The notes under the pieces: generated by a model
What the model was told of the DNA's origin: nothing
The model's database searches: none
What the model saw: only the letters and a program-made list of their open reading frames with translations
In this document: one piece after another, positions 1 to 7,171 of the stretch
Layout of the letters: every line of letters begins with the position of its first letter
How positions within the stretch are numbered: the first letter of the stretch is position 1
Translations under genes and position numbers: made by a program
Assembly (NCBI RefSeq): GCF_018881975.1
Contig: NZ_JACVPJ010000002.1
Span: 1-64,000, forward strand
Direction: 5' to 3'
Origin: Polynucleobacter sp. JS-Safj-400b-B2
GTDB taxonomy: Bacteria; Pseudomonadota; Gammaproteobacteria; Burkholderiales; Burkholderiaceae
DNA length: 64,000 nucleotides

Positions 1-114
1 ACTACAACCATGATCGAATCAAACAAAAACTAAAGGGATTAAGCCCGGTGCAATACCGAACTCAATCCCTCGTGCTAACCTAACTAAACTGTCTAACTTT
101 TGGGGGTCAGTTCA
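1..114 (+). mobile_element. IS3-family insertion sequence, right end only
   Basis: The window opens inside an insertion sequence. Positions 3-83 encode the last residues of an IS3-family OrfB transposase, and positions 89-114 carry a terminal inverted repeat that on the minus strand begins TGAACTGACCCCCAAAAGTT, the form seen at the ends of IS150-like IS3 elements. The element therefore ends at about 114, and unrelated sequence begins immediately after. The left end, target duplication and the rest of the transposase lie outside the window, so whether the copy is intact cannot be judged. Confidence 0.8.
3..83 (+). CDS. IS3-family transposase OrfB, C-terminal end (partial)
   Basis: Reading frame 3 is open from the window edge to a TAA at 81-83 and gives 26 residues beginning YNHDRIKQKLKGLSPVQYRT. 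This is the conserved tail of IS3-family OrfB (DDE integrase, rve domain): a Y-N-x-x-R-I-x-x-K-L-x-G-L-S-P-x-x-Y-R block found in most IS3, IS150 and IS51 group transposases. The catalytic DDE residues lie upstream of the window. The terminal inverted repeat follows only a few bases after the stop codon, as expected for this family. Confidence 0.8.
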   Translation, partial: YNHDRIKQKLKGLSPVQYRTQSLVLT

Positions 115-159
115 TCGGGTGGCTTTTTATATTCCGCAAACAAGCAAAACTTTAGCTAC

Positions 160-1152
160 TTAAGAGCGCAGATCCTTGCCGTTTAATGTTAAGCGATTAG
201 ATGAGCGGTTTTGGCATAAGCCAATGAGGCGATTTCTTTCGGCCATGACCTTATCGGCATAGCCGCCATCATCATCAGCATTAGCAGCGCCAACGTAGTA
301 CTTCAAGCCATTGCGTAATGAGCCTGCAGTAGCAATGAGGTATTTCAGAATATAGGCACCAACGCGGATGTTGACTTCTGGTTTGGCGGCCTCAGAAGTT
401 CCACCGAAGATGGCATATTTATCCTTATGCACTGAAGTCATTACCTGCATGAGTCCCTCAGCGCCAGCATGACTCTTGGTATTTGGATTGAAATTAGATT
501 CAACTGAGATGACAGCTAATAAAAGCACCGGATCAATATTGACTTCTTTTGCAATCAAAATGGTGTTCGATACGTACTCTTCAATCTTGGCGCGATCTAA
601 GCTGTATTTCTTTTCGAAAAAGTCTGCAACCGCACGTTGATTTTGAATAGAGCCCATCAAATTGCTATCTAAGGCCTGGGGATCCATCTTTGAAGCTGGG
701 ATGCGATCAGAAAGGTGGGATATTGACTTCACCTGCATTTGGGCTACAGAAGGCATTAACAGAGCAACTGTTTGCTGTTTGGCGCTCGCCAAGCCGGTAG
801 CAGTTTGCGCTTTTGCTTTGCTATAGATAACAGCAGCTATTTCAGTATCAGCAACTTGAGCGGCTGCCACCTCATTGGAATCTTTATATTGGTTGAGCAT
901 GCCAAAGCCATTACTCCAAAACATGTGCCGAGCTTCGTCAGGGACTAGGATGCGAGCCAAGTCAAAAGGACCGGCATTGGTACCATTACCTGAGAGCCAG
1001 AGACCTACGACCATAAATACGGTAACAGCGAGAACGCCATTAATGACTCGATAGACTGGAGCCATGGCATGCGCTAGCAGCTCATTGGCAGTCAACATAG
1101 TTGGCTGCGCATTCTGCATGTCGCTCAAATTGTTAGTTAAACATTTACTCAT
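160..1152 (-). CDS. Membrane-anchored lytic transglycosylase, SLT domain
   Basis: A peptidoglycan-cleaving enzyme of the soluble-lytic-transglycosylase (goose lysozyme-like) fold, 330 residues. One hydrophobic segment lies at about residues 36-54, so the protein is probably anchored in the inner membrane and faces the periplasm. The catalytic domain covers about 200-300: SVESNFNP carries the likely catalytic Glu218, followed by GAEGLMQVM (about 230-238) and YYVGAAN (285-291), a variant of the family YNAG motif. The middle (60-190) shows no known domain. The start is uncertain, since Met12 and Met19 are alternatives. It ends 45 bp from the insertion sequence. No operon partner is visible. Confidence 0.85.
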   Translation of the reverse strand: MSKCLTNNLSDMQNAQPTMLTANELLAHAMAPVYRVINGVLAVTVFMVVGLWLSGNGTNAGPFDLARILVPDEARHMFWSNGFGMLNQYKDSNEVAAAQVADTEIAAVIYSKAKAQTATGLASAKQQTVALLMPSVAQMQVKSISHLSDRIPASKMDPQALDSNLMGSIQNQRAVADFFEKKYSLDRAKIEEYVSNTILIAKEVNIDPVLLLAVISVESNFNPNTKSHAGAEGLMQVMTSVHKDKYAIFGGTSEAAKPEVNIRVGAYILKYLIATAGSLRNGLKYYVGAANADDDGGYADKVMAERNRLIGLCQNRSSNRLTLNGKDLRS

Positions 1153-1658
1153 TCATTGTTTGCAAGGCCTCAAAAAACGAGACTGCCGTTTTATGCTGCA
1201 TTGCAATATCTTAAAAACATGGGTCATCCTAAGAAGTTTCTTATATCAAGTCAAGAATAAGGAATATCAAACCCATAACTTTTTGATCTAGAAATCCGGG
1301 AGATCCTATAGATGCTCATTAAAATAGGTATATAAATCAATTAAATCAACAACATATAAAAGTTAGGGGGCACTAATTTCACTCTGTAAAAAATTGACTA
1401 AAAAGGGACTTTTTTACGTTTTAGACCAAAAATTCAGCCTCAAAAACCATACATCTAGTACTTTGAAGTCTTTTATTTTCTAGGGATAGTAGCGTGCTAA
1501 AGGTTACTGCGAAGGGCCGTTTACTCAACGCCTCGCATTAAAAATACAGGTCTTACCTCTAGAAAAATATCGGAAGACCCCCTGATTATTACCAGCTCTT
1601 AAGCTAGCAAAAGACAAAAAATGGGATACCTGAGGCAGAGGTCATACACTTAGAAGCC
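1153..1658. other. 506-bp gap without a recognisable gene
   Basis: AT-rich intergenic DNA between the divergent transglycosylase and nuclease genes. It presumably holds both promoters. I see no convincing open frame, tRNA-like fold, tandem repeat or strong inverted repeat. Confidence 0.5.
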
Positions 1659-2684
1659 ATGAAATTCCTTAGCAACCTTCTTGCCCTAATAGCGATTTCT
1701 ATCTCGTTCAATACGCTGGCAGCTTTTGAAGACTGCAAAGATCTGTTTCCAGCCCAGCAAATACCAACAACACCTCAAGCTGGACGTGACCTTTGCTTTG
1801 ATAGTTTTGCGGTTTATTACTCCCCTCAAGATAAGAAGCCGATCTATACAGTTGAGAAACTCAACAAAGAGCAACTTTCTGCTCAGCGCCCTCGGAGAAG
1901 CAATCAGTTTTACGAGGAAGCTAGGTTGCCTTTCTCGGAAAGAGCCCTGCTTTCAGATTACCGCGGCAGCGGCTATGACCGGGGTCATAACGCTCCAGCT
2001 GAGGATATGAGCAATGAACGCTCCATGTCTCAATCATTTTCTTTGGCCAACATGATGCCCCAAGCCAGGCAGAACAATCAGGGCATCTGGGCTAAGAACG
2101 TCGAAGAACCAACTAGGGCTTATGTCAAAAGAGCTGATGGCGATGTTTATGTATTTACAGGGTCAATTGGAAATGGCGGGAGTATTGGCAGAGGGCAAGT
2201 CACCATTCCTACTTATCTATATAAACTGGTTTACGACCCTCATAAAAATACTGCGTGGGGCTATTGGATTGAAAACGCCAATGAAGCAAGAATGAGTGCG
2301 CCCATATCCTATCAAGAGTTGACTCAAAAAACAGGGATTGATTTTCATTTGCCGGTGGATGGCAGTGCCAATAAACCACCTCTTTTATCGACAGAACCCA
2401 TTAAAACAAAGACTCAGAAGCCATTGCTTGGTGGATGGTATCCCGTATTTTTTGATGAATATGTCCCGAGCAAACTAAACGATGTCATCAGCAATATCAA
2501 GTCAGGCAAGGTAGCAAGCATCCAGATTCAATATGATCAAAATGAAGGTCTTGCAAACCAAATAGCCACTCAAATTGAATCTCAGACTAACCTAAAGGTA
2601 AGTCCCATTCACAGCAGCCCACCCGAATCGTCAGCGGTGACTTATGAACGTAAGCGCGTTACGCTAATCATTCATTCAAAGTAA
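1659..2684 (+). CDS. Secreted DNA/RNA non-specific endonuclease
   Basis: A beta-beta-alpha-metal nuclease of the NucA/Serratia endonuclease family, 341 residues. Residues 1-22 form a signal peptide ending at LAA, so the protein acts in the periplasm or outside. The catalytic motif is YDRGHNAPAEDM with DRGH at 107-110 (His110 the general base), followed by SLANMMPQ and the paired Asn139-Asn140 that supply the metal-binding Asn. The nuclease domain ends near residue 235, and about 100 further residues have no domain I can name. The family cuts DNA and RNA, usually for nutrient recovery or defence. Its 3' end meets the DUF3820 gene in convergent orientation with a 9-nt overlap. Confidence 0.88.
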   Translation: MKFLSNLLALIAISISFNTLAAFEDCKDLFPAQQIPTTPQAGRDLCFDSFAVYYSPQDKKPIYTVEKLNKEQLSAQRPRRSNQFYEEARLPFSERALLSDYRGSGYDRGHNAPAEDMSNERSMSQSFSLANMMPQARQNNQGIWAKNVEEPTRAYVKRADGDVYVFTGSIGNGGSIGRGQVTIPTYLYKLVYDPHKNTAWGYWIENANEARMSAPISYQELTQKTGIDFHLPVDGSANKPPLLSTEPIKTKTQKPLLGGWYPVFFDEYVPSKLNDVISNIKSGKVASIQIQYDQNEGLANQIATQIESQTNLKVSPIHSSPPESSAVTYERKRVTLIIHSK

Positions 2685-2918
2685 TTTAGATTTGGCTTGT
2701 ATGCCATGAGCCCTCTGTATTGGAGCCAATAGTCCACGTAAACCATTGTGGTCTAGGGTATGCATTAACTCCAACAACTCACCAAGCTCGCCTTTAGGGA
2801 AACCTTCACGAGCAAACCACGCTAGGTAGTTTCCAGGCAAATCAGCCAATGCTCGGCCCGCATGCTTTCCAAAGGGCATCTTCATCAAGACCAATTTTTC
2901 CAAGGACTCAGCGTTCAT
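2676..2918 (-). CDS. DUF3820 family protein
   Basis: A small protein of about 80 residues with the DUF3820 pattern: MPFGKHAGRALADLP followed by NYLAWFAREGFPKGELGELL. The family is widespread in proteobacteria, is sometimes labelled putative quorum-sensing-regulated virulence factor, and has no firmly known reaction. I prefer the ATG at 2918 (MNAESLEKL) because family members begin close to this point. A TTG at 2939 would add seven residues, and neither has a clear ribosome binding site. The gene converges on the nuclease gene, and the next gene upstream is divergent. Confidence 0.8.
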   Translation of the reverse strand: MNAESLEKLVLMKMPFGKHAGRALADLPGNYLAWFAREGFPKGELGELLELMHTLDHNGLRGLLAPIQRAHGIQAKSKLL

Positions 2919-2994
2919 GGAGAGAAATCTTACAAGCAAAGAGGAATAGGCCTAAGGATTTCACCATTTTTAAGAGAATGGTCATTTATCTATT

Positions 2995-3037
2995 TGAGAA
3001 TCATTCTCATTTGATGATATATTGAGAACCGTTCTCA
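2995..3037 (+). promoter_or_regulatory. Two Fur-box-like palindromes
   Basis: Two near-identical palindromes, TGAGAATCATTCTCA at 2995-3009 and TGAGAACCGTTCTCA at 3023-3037, sit 28 bp apart and 38 bp before the start of the next gene. Each has perfect six-base arms (TGAGAA/TTCTCA) around three bases. This matches the inner part of the Fur box known from enterics and pseudomonads. A Zur-type regulator binds similar sites and cannot be excluded. The position predicts metal-dependent repression of the operon that starts at 3076. Confidence 0.75.
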
Positions 3038-3075
3038 TTTAGATTTTTAACCATCAACCTTAAGAGACCCTGAAA

Positions 3076-3984
3076 TTGACCATTAATAGACTTCTCGCCT
3101 TTAGCCTTTTATTAGTAGCCACTCTGCATTGTTCGTTTGTTCACGCTGGTGAGGGAGCATTTGGCTGGATATACACCTTGGATTTGCAGCCCAAGGGTAA
3201 GGTGGAGTTTGAGCAGCGCCTCCAGCTGAATAAACAACAAGCGGCGGGAACCTACGATGCATGGACTGCCAGAACAGAATTGGAATACGGACTAACTAAT
3301 GACTTACAGATAGCCGGGTACATCAACTCCTACTACACAAGCGCCAATCAAAATTACACAAACCCTGAGGCATGCGGGGACTCACCAACCTGCACAGGTG
3401 GCTATGGAGTCCCCTCCTCACACGATCCATCAACGGCGTATAAAAAAAGTGGGATTGAAGGTGGCTCCCTAGAAGCAATCTATCGCATCACTAATCCAGT
3501 GACTTCACCAGTAGGTGTAGGACTTTATCTAGAGCCAACATGGGGCAGAAATAAAGATGAATTAGAAGCAAGGCTGTTGCTGCAATCCAATTTTATCGAC
3601 GACCGCTTGATTTTGGCAGGCAACGTCGTGGTTGCAAACGAACGCCTGAAGTTTATTGAGAACGGAAACGTGCCCGAATCGATGTTGGATTTCCTAGTTG
3701 GTGCAAACTATCGATTTGCACCTAAATGGTCCGCTGGAGTAGAGGCTCGCTTTCATAACGATTATTCAGAGTTGAACTTACGCAATCAAGTGCAAAGAGC
3801 TACTTTTGTAGGTCCTAATATCCATTACGCAGCTAAAGACTGGTGGGTCACAGGCGCATGGCGCTACCAACTTGCAGGCGGAACCTGCATGGGTGGTGGT
3901 GAGGCAGAGTGCTCTAACGCCCGCGTTTGGGATAGTCATTCAGTAAATGAATTCATCGTCAAAGTTGGTTTTCCTCTTAACTAA
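3076..3984 (+). CDS. Secreted beta-barrel-like protein (DUF6662-like)
   Basis: 302 residues with a signal peptide (about 1-24, ending VHA), then a protein rich in alternating hydrophobic and aromatic residues typical of outer-membrane barrels, for example GEGAFGWIYTLDLQPKGKVE and ELEYGLTNDLQIAGYIN. It resembles proteins annotated DUF6662 or membrane-anchored barrel, and the function is unknown. Four Cys (in EACGDSPTC and GTCMGGGEAEC) suggest disulfides in loops. It starts at TTG 3076 with AAGAGA upstream. It is the first gene after the Fur-like boxes and precedes the flavinylation genes, so an iron-linked role at the outer membrane is an inference from position. Confidence 0.7.
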   Translation: MTINRLLAFSLLLVATLHCSFVHAGEGAFGWIYTLDLQPKGKVEFEQRLQLNKQQAAGTYDAWTARTELEYGLTNDLQIAGYINSYYTSANQNYTNPEACGDSPTCTGGYGVPSSHDPSTAYKKSGIEGGSLEAIYRITNPVTSPVGVGLYLEPTWGRNKDELEARLLLQSNFIDDRLILAGNVVVANERLKFIENGNVPESMLDFLVGANYRFAPKWSAGVEARFHNDYSELNLRNQVQRATFVGPNIHYAAKDWWVTGAWRYQLAGGTCMGGGEAECSNARVWDSHSVNEFIVKVGFPLN

Positions 3985-4003
3985 AAACTAAACGAAAAAA
4001 CTT

Positions 4004-4183
4004 ATGGAAACTCAGAACCTATTAGTTGCAGCCCTGACTCACTTGTTGAAGTTTCAAGCCACCCAATGCCAAACAGCCAAGGAGAGAGCATTAATGATGT
4101 TTGAAACACTCTCTAACCTCAAAGGCGTTAACCCCGATATCCAAGCGCTTTGTAATGAAGCCAACGAATTACTTGCCGCTTAA
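4004..4183 (+). CDS. Small helical protein, 59 aa, unknown
   Basis: A 59-residue frame starting METQNLLVAALTHLLKF and ending NEANELLAA fills the gap between the barrel-like gene and the FMN-binding gene with only 19 and 6 spare bases, on the same strand. The sequence is amphipathic and probably two to three helices, with no signal peptide or membrane segment, so it would stay in the cytoplasm. I do not recognise the family. The snug fit in the operon is the main argument that it is translated. Confidence 0.6.
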   Translation: METQNLLVAALTHLLKFQATQCQTAKERALMMFETLSNLKGVNPDIQALCNEANELLAA

Positions 4184-4189
4184 ATTGAA

Positions 4190-4765
4190 ATGAAGATCTG
4201 GAAACCTAACCCCTTAGCGCTTATTGGCATAGCAATGATTAGCGCACCAATCATTGCCCATGCAAAAATTTATGTTTCTGCCGAGCAAGCACAAAAGATT
4301 CTTTTCCCCAACAAAACACTCACAAAAAATTCCATCATCATTACTGATGATCTACAAGACAAAATGCGCTCTGCCTCTAGCATCCGGCACCCCTTTCAAG
4401 GTGATCGTATCTGGAAGGGGCCTGATGGTAGCTGGCTAATAATTGATGAAGTCGTTGGTAAACATGAAATGATTACCTATGCTGTTGCCATTAACCCTAA
4501 TGGTAGCGTTGCTGGTATTGAGATTTTGGAATACGTTGAGTCTTATGGCTATGAAGTAGCGGAAGCACAATGGCGCAAACAGTTTGTAGGCAAGACTGCA
4601 AATGATCCTATTAAGCTCAATCAGGATATTCAAAACATTGGTGGTGCCACGCTATCCTGTAAGCATCTCACCGATGGCGTGAAGCGGATAACGGTTTTAT
4701 ATGACCTAGCCCTGAGGAATGTCTCCCCATTAACAGCTCCAACTCAGATATCCAAAACAAAATGA
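4190..4765 (+). CDS. Periplasmic FMN-binding domain protein
   Basis: 191 residues: signal peptide (1-25, ending AHA) and one FMN_bind domain like those of NqrC, RnfG and extracellular flavin reductases. The flavin attachment motif is GGATLS at 151-156, with Thr154 the residue to which ApbE would couple FMN through a phosphoester bond. The gene overlaps the following ApbE gene by 4 nt, which supports a modifier-substrate pair. The domain would shuttle electrons in the periplasm. With the membrane protein at 5580 and the Fur-like boxes upstream, a role in ferric iron reduction or iron-responsive electron transfer is plausible but not shown. Confidence 0.85.
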   Translation: MKIWKPNPLALIGIAMISAPIIAHAKIYVSAEQAQKILFPNKTLTKNSIIITDDLQDKMRSASSIRHPFQGDRIWKGPDGSWLIIDEVVGKHEMITYAVAINPNGSVAGIEILEYVESYGYEVAEAQWRKQFVGKTANDPIKLNQDIQNIGGATLSCKHLTDGVKRITVLYDLALRNVSPLTAPTQISKTK

Positions 4766-5583
4766 TTCGCTGCAAACCTCTCCTTGGGACATTTGTTGAA
4801 ATCTCCGTGACCCAAGAAGATGGACATATAGCTATTGAGAATGCTTTTACAGCTATTCAGCATGTCCATGACCTCATGGGGTTTCACAACCCTAAAAGCG
4901 AGCTCAGCGAAATCAATCTACGCGCTCATACACAAGCAGTTGAAATTCATCCATGGACCGCTCAAGTGATTCGAATAGCGAAAGAGGTTCACCTTGAATC
5001 TATGGGTTTATTTAATTGCGGTATCGGACATCGCTTAGTTGCTGCAGGCTTATTGCCGCAACATATTACCTTTGCCAATCATGATCTCGGCGGCATTGAA
5101 GATATTCACTTCTTGGCACCTGACTTGATACAGTCTTCACGCCCAGTTTGTCTAGATCTTGGCGGAATTGCTAAAGGGTTTGCAGTAGATATGGCGGTAA
5201 GAGTCTTAATATCAGAGGGTATTACATCTGGTTTAGTGAATGCTGGTGGAGATATGCGGGTATTCGGAAATACCTCTTTTCCTATTCAAATTCGTCACCC
5301 CGAAACCCCTGAGGAGTTAATTGAAATTGGCTTATTGAAAGATGGGGCCATTGCCACCAGTAGTCTTTATTTTGCAAAAAGAGATCATCAGAAGAGTCAC
5401 ATCATCAACCCCCTAGCTCAGCATTGTTCTGAAGTGCATGCCGAGGTTTTGGGATCATTCTCAATTCTTGCTAAAGAGTGTGTATATGCAGATGCACTAA
5501 CTAAGGTTTTGGCTTTGTCCAATAATGAGCATCACCCCTGCTTTAGTCGTTTCTCGGCACAAGCACTGAGGATTGCAGCATGA
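4762..5583 (+). CDS. apbE: FAD:protein FMN transferase ApbE
   Basis: 273 residues, slightly shorter than most ApbE proteins (about 300-350). ApbE transfers FMN from FAD to a Thr or Ser of a target protein, using Mg2+, in the periplasm. Recognisable blocks are KPLLGTFVEI at the N-terminus, CLDLGGIAKGFAVD, VNAGGDMRVFG and the C-terminal HIINPLAQ, a variant of the usual HIIDPxTG. No signal peptide or lipobox is visible at this start, which is unusual for a protein whose substrate is exported; cytoplasmic ApbE forms are known. The obvious substrate is the FMN-binding protein just upstream. It overlaps the next gene by 4 nt. Confidence 0.85.
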   Translation: MIRCKPLLGTFVEISVTQEDGHIAIENAFTAIQHVHDLMGFHNPKSELSEINLRAHTQAVEIHPWTAQVIRIAKEVHLESMGLFNCGIGHRLVAAGLLPQHITFANHDLGGIEDIHFLAPDLIQSSRPVCLDLGGIAKGFAVDMAVRVLISEGITSGLVNAGGDMRVFGNTSFPIQIRHPETPEELIEIGLLKDGAIATSSLYFAKRDHQKSHIINPLAQHCSEVHAEVLGSFSILAKECVYADALTKVLALSNNEHHPCFSRFSAQALRIAA

Positions 5584-6005
5584 GCCGCCTTGGGAAGATG
5601 CCCAACTGGCAAAGAACATTTGTCATTTGCGGCCTGATGACTTGCTCTATTACAGGCCTCATGTATCTACTAGGCCATCAATTCCAAATTCAACGATCTG
5701 CTCTTGGCACCCATAGCATCTTGGCTGCCCATGGAATTGCAGCCATGCTTGCTACCTTAGCTATTGGCTCAGTGCTGCCCTTTCATATTAAGGCGGGCTA
5801 CAAGTCCAAGAAGCAGTGGTGGAGCGGCTTTAGTCAGCTCATTTTTCTTGCCGTACTACTTATTTCTGGAGCCCTTCTGTACTACGGCCCTGAAGAGATA
5901 AGGGATGAAGTGCTAGATACCCACTGGATAGTGGGTCTCCTATTTTTTTCCATTTTTATACTGCATGCATTCACTAAAGTACGTAGTGTTAGCCATCGCA
6001 GTTAG
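5580..6005 (+). CDS. Four-helix His-rich membrane protein, possible cytochrome b-like partner
   Basis: 141 residues with four predicted membrane helices (about 12-31, 42-66, 80-101, 113-131). Histidines lie in or near the helices at 45, 51, 69, 114 and 129, a pattern compatible with haem b ligation as in DUF4405 or PepSY-type cytochromes. Placement as the last gene of the FMN-binding/ApbE operon suggests that it carries electrons across the inner membrane to the flavinylated protein. I do not recognise the exact family, so haem binding is inference from the His pattern. It converges with the next gene, with a 4-nt 3' overlap. Confidence 0.65.
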   Translation: MSRLGKMPNWQRTFVICGLMTCSITGLMYLLGHQFQIQRSALGTHSILAAHGIAAMLATLAIGSVLPFHIKAGYKSKKQWWSGFSQLIFLAVLLISGALLYYGPEEIRDEVLDTHWIVGLLFFSIFILHAFTKVRSVSHRS

Positions 6006-6517
6006 CGCTCATGAGCAGGCATATGTGCATCTACTGAATGCGCGCCACCTTGATACCCAAGCAATCCTGGATCAAGCATTCCACTAATCATTGCAATGTG
6101 GCCGAAGACTAAAAACAATGCAACACAGATTGCATGAATCTTGAGCTTACCCTCTTGATCTAATTGCTTGTTCACGAAACCCATTTCTTGCAAGGCAATC
6201 CAGATCAACGGCAATCCACCAATTAAATAAGATCCCACTGCCACCACATCAATTACTGTTCTCCACTCCCCAGCTTTAGTAATGGGAATAACCGCAGTAA
6301 ACAAGAGATAGCCAATAACTCCAATGAAGTAAATGCCAACCGCAGCTCCTGCGAAGCGGTTAAGGCTCCACCCAAAACCATGAAATTTTCTTGTAAATAA
6401 AATATAGAGCTCTGTAATTGCTAAAGTTTCAGCGAGCACAATCGGAATGGCCATAAAGATCATGAGATTCCATGGCTGATTCTCTGCCAATAACTGCATG
6501 TAGTGGGTCATATTCAT
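6002..6517 (-). CDS. Conserved membrane protein of sulfide-response loci
   Basis: 171 residues with four hydrophobic helices (about 17-39, 52-76, 90-110, 127-148) and no known catalytic motif. Family members are listed under names such as DUF6803 or permease. It is the last gene of the run 8051 to 6002 that holds the BLH-type hydrolase, the BigR-like regulator and the YgaP-like protein. Co-occurrence with these genes suggests a role in handling sulfide or other small sulfur species at the inner membrane. The His-rich tail (AHSVDAHMPAHER) may bind metal. Confidence 0.6.
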   Translation of the reverse strand: MNMTHYMQLLAENQPWNLMIFMAIPIVLAETLAITELYILFTRKFHGFGWSLNRFAGAAVGIYFIGVIGYLLFTAVIPITKAGEWRTVIDVVAVGSYLIGGLPLIWIALQEMGFVNKQLDQEGKLKIHAICVALFLVFGHIAMISGMLDPGLLGYQGGAHSVDAHMPAHER

Positions 6518-6589
6518 GCTTAATTCCTAAAGTATCCAAAAATAAAGGGTATATACATTAAGCATATACCCCTTAAATCTATTTCAGGA

Positions 6590-6802
6590 TTACTTGCAGC
6601 AAGAGTCTTTATTGGAAGCGTTTCCACACGAATTAATTCCTAACAAAGGATAGGCAGGGCAAAAACGAAATAAGCCCGTTGCAAGTGGAATAAAGCCAAG
6701 CCAAGCCCACCAACCCACTACTCCATTTGCAGCTAGACCGACTAATAATGCGCCTACAGCAATTCTGAGAATCCGATCAATACCGCCGACATTGCATTTC
6801 AT
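6590..6802 (-). CDS. YgaP-like transmembrane protein (DUF2892)
   Basis: 70 residues matching the DUF2892 module: MKCNVGGIDRILRIAVGALL, two membrane helices (about 11-27 and 31-46), then FRFCPAYPLLGINSCG. In E. coli YgaP the same hairpin anchors a rhodanese that handles persulfides. Here there is only the membrane hairpin plus a Cys-rich tail (Cys3, Cys48, and NSCG and DSCCK near the end). Such stand-alone copies are common next to BigR-type regulators and sulfur genes. The Cys residues could carry persulfide sulfur, which is inference. Confidence 0.82.
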   Translation of the reverse strand: MKCNVGGIDRILRIAVGALLVGLAANGVVGWWAWLGFIPLATGLFRFCPAYPLLGINSCGNASNKDSCCK

Positions 6803-6847
6803 ATTGAACTCCTTTTGGTAAAAAATGACTTTGATGTGGTCTAACCA

Positions 6848-7171
6848 TTACCTTTTGCAATAGTATTTGTAAAGCAAGCTCATCACAGCTACGGCAACCT
6901 CACTAGCTAGGGAATAGTAGATTTGCTTACCTGCTCTGCGTGTCTTTACTAACTTTTCCTTGCGCAGGACCGTTAGTTGCTGGGATAAAGTGGGTTGATG
7001 CAAATCTAATGCATCCTCCAATTCACTGACGCATTTCTCACCTTGGCCGATTTCGCATAACAGCATCATGCGGTTACTATTGGATAAGACCTTCATTAGT
7101 TTGCAGGCATCCGCAGCTGATGCCTGCATTTTTTTCAGTTCAGATTTTGTAATAGTCATATTAAAGAGCAT
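6848..7171 (-). CDS. ArsR-family persulfide sensor, BigR/SqrR-like
   Basis: 107 residues, a winged-helix ArsR/SmtB repressor. The recognition helix region reads HQPTLSQQLTVLRKEKLV and the wing RRAGKQIYYSL. Two cysteines, Cys39 and Cys105, are 66 residues apart, the same spacing as the redox pair of SqrR and BigR that forms a polysulfide bridge when sulfane sulfur rises; the ArsR metal motif is absent. It lies directly downstream of the BLH-type gene in the bigR arrangement. Two starts are possible: ATG 7171, overlapping the preceding gene by 11 nt, or ATG 7159, just after its stop. Neither has a strong ribosome binding site. Confidence 0.85.
   Translation of the reverse strand: MLFNMTITKSELKKMQASAADACKLMKVLSNSNRMMLLCEIGQGEKCVSELEDALDLHQPTLSQQLTVLRKEKLVKTRRAGKQIYYSLASEVAVAVMSLLYKYYCKR

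Noticed and set aside
1064-1291. 75-codon plus-strand frame over the transglycosylase start
   Set aside because: Overlaps conserved coding sequence on the other strand, with no domain or ribosome binding site; judged a shadow.
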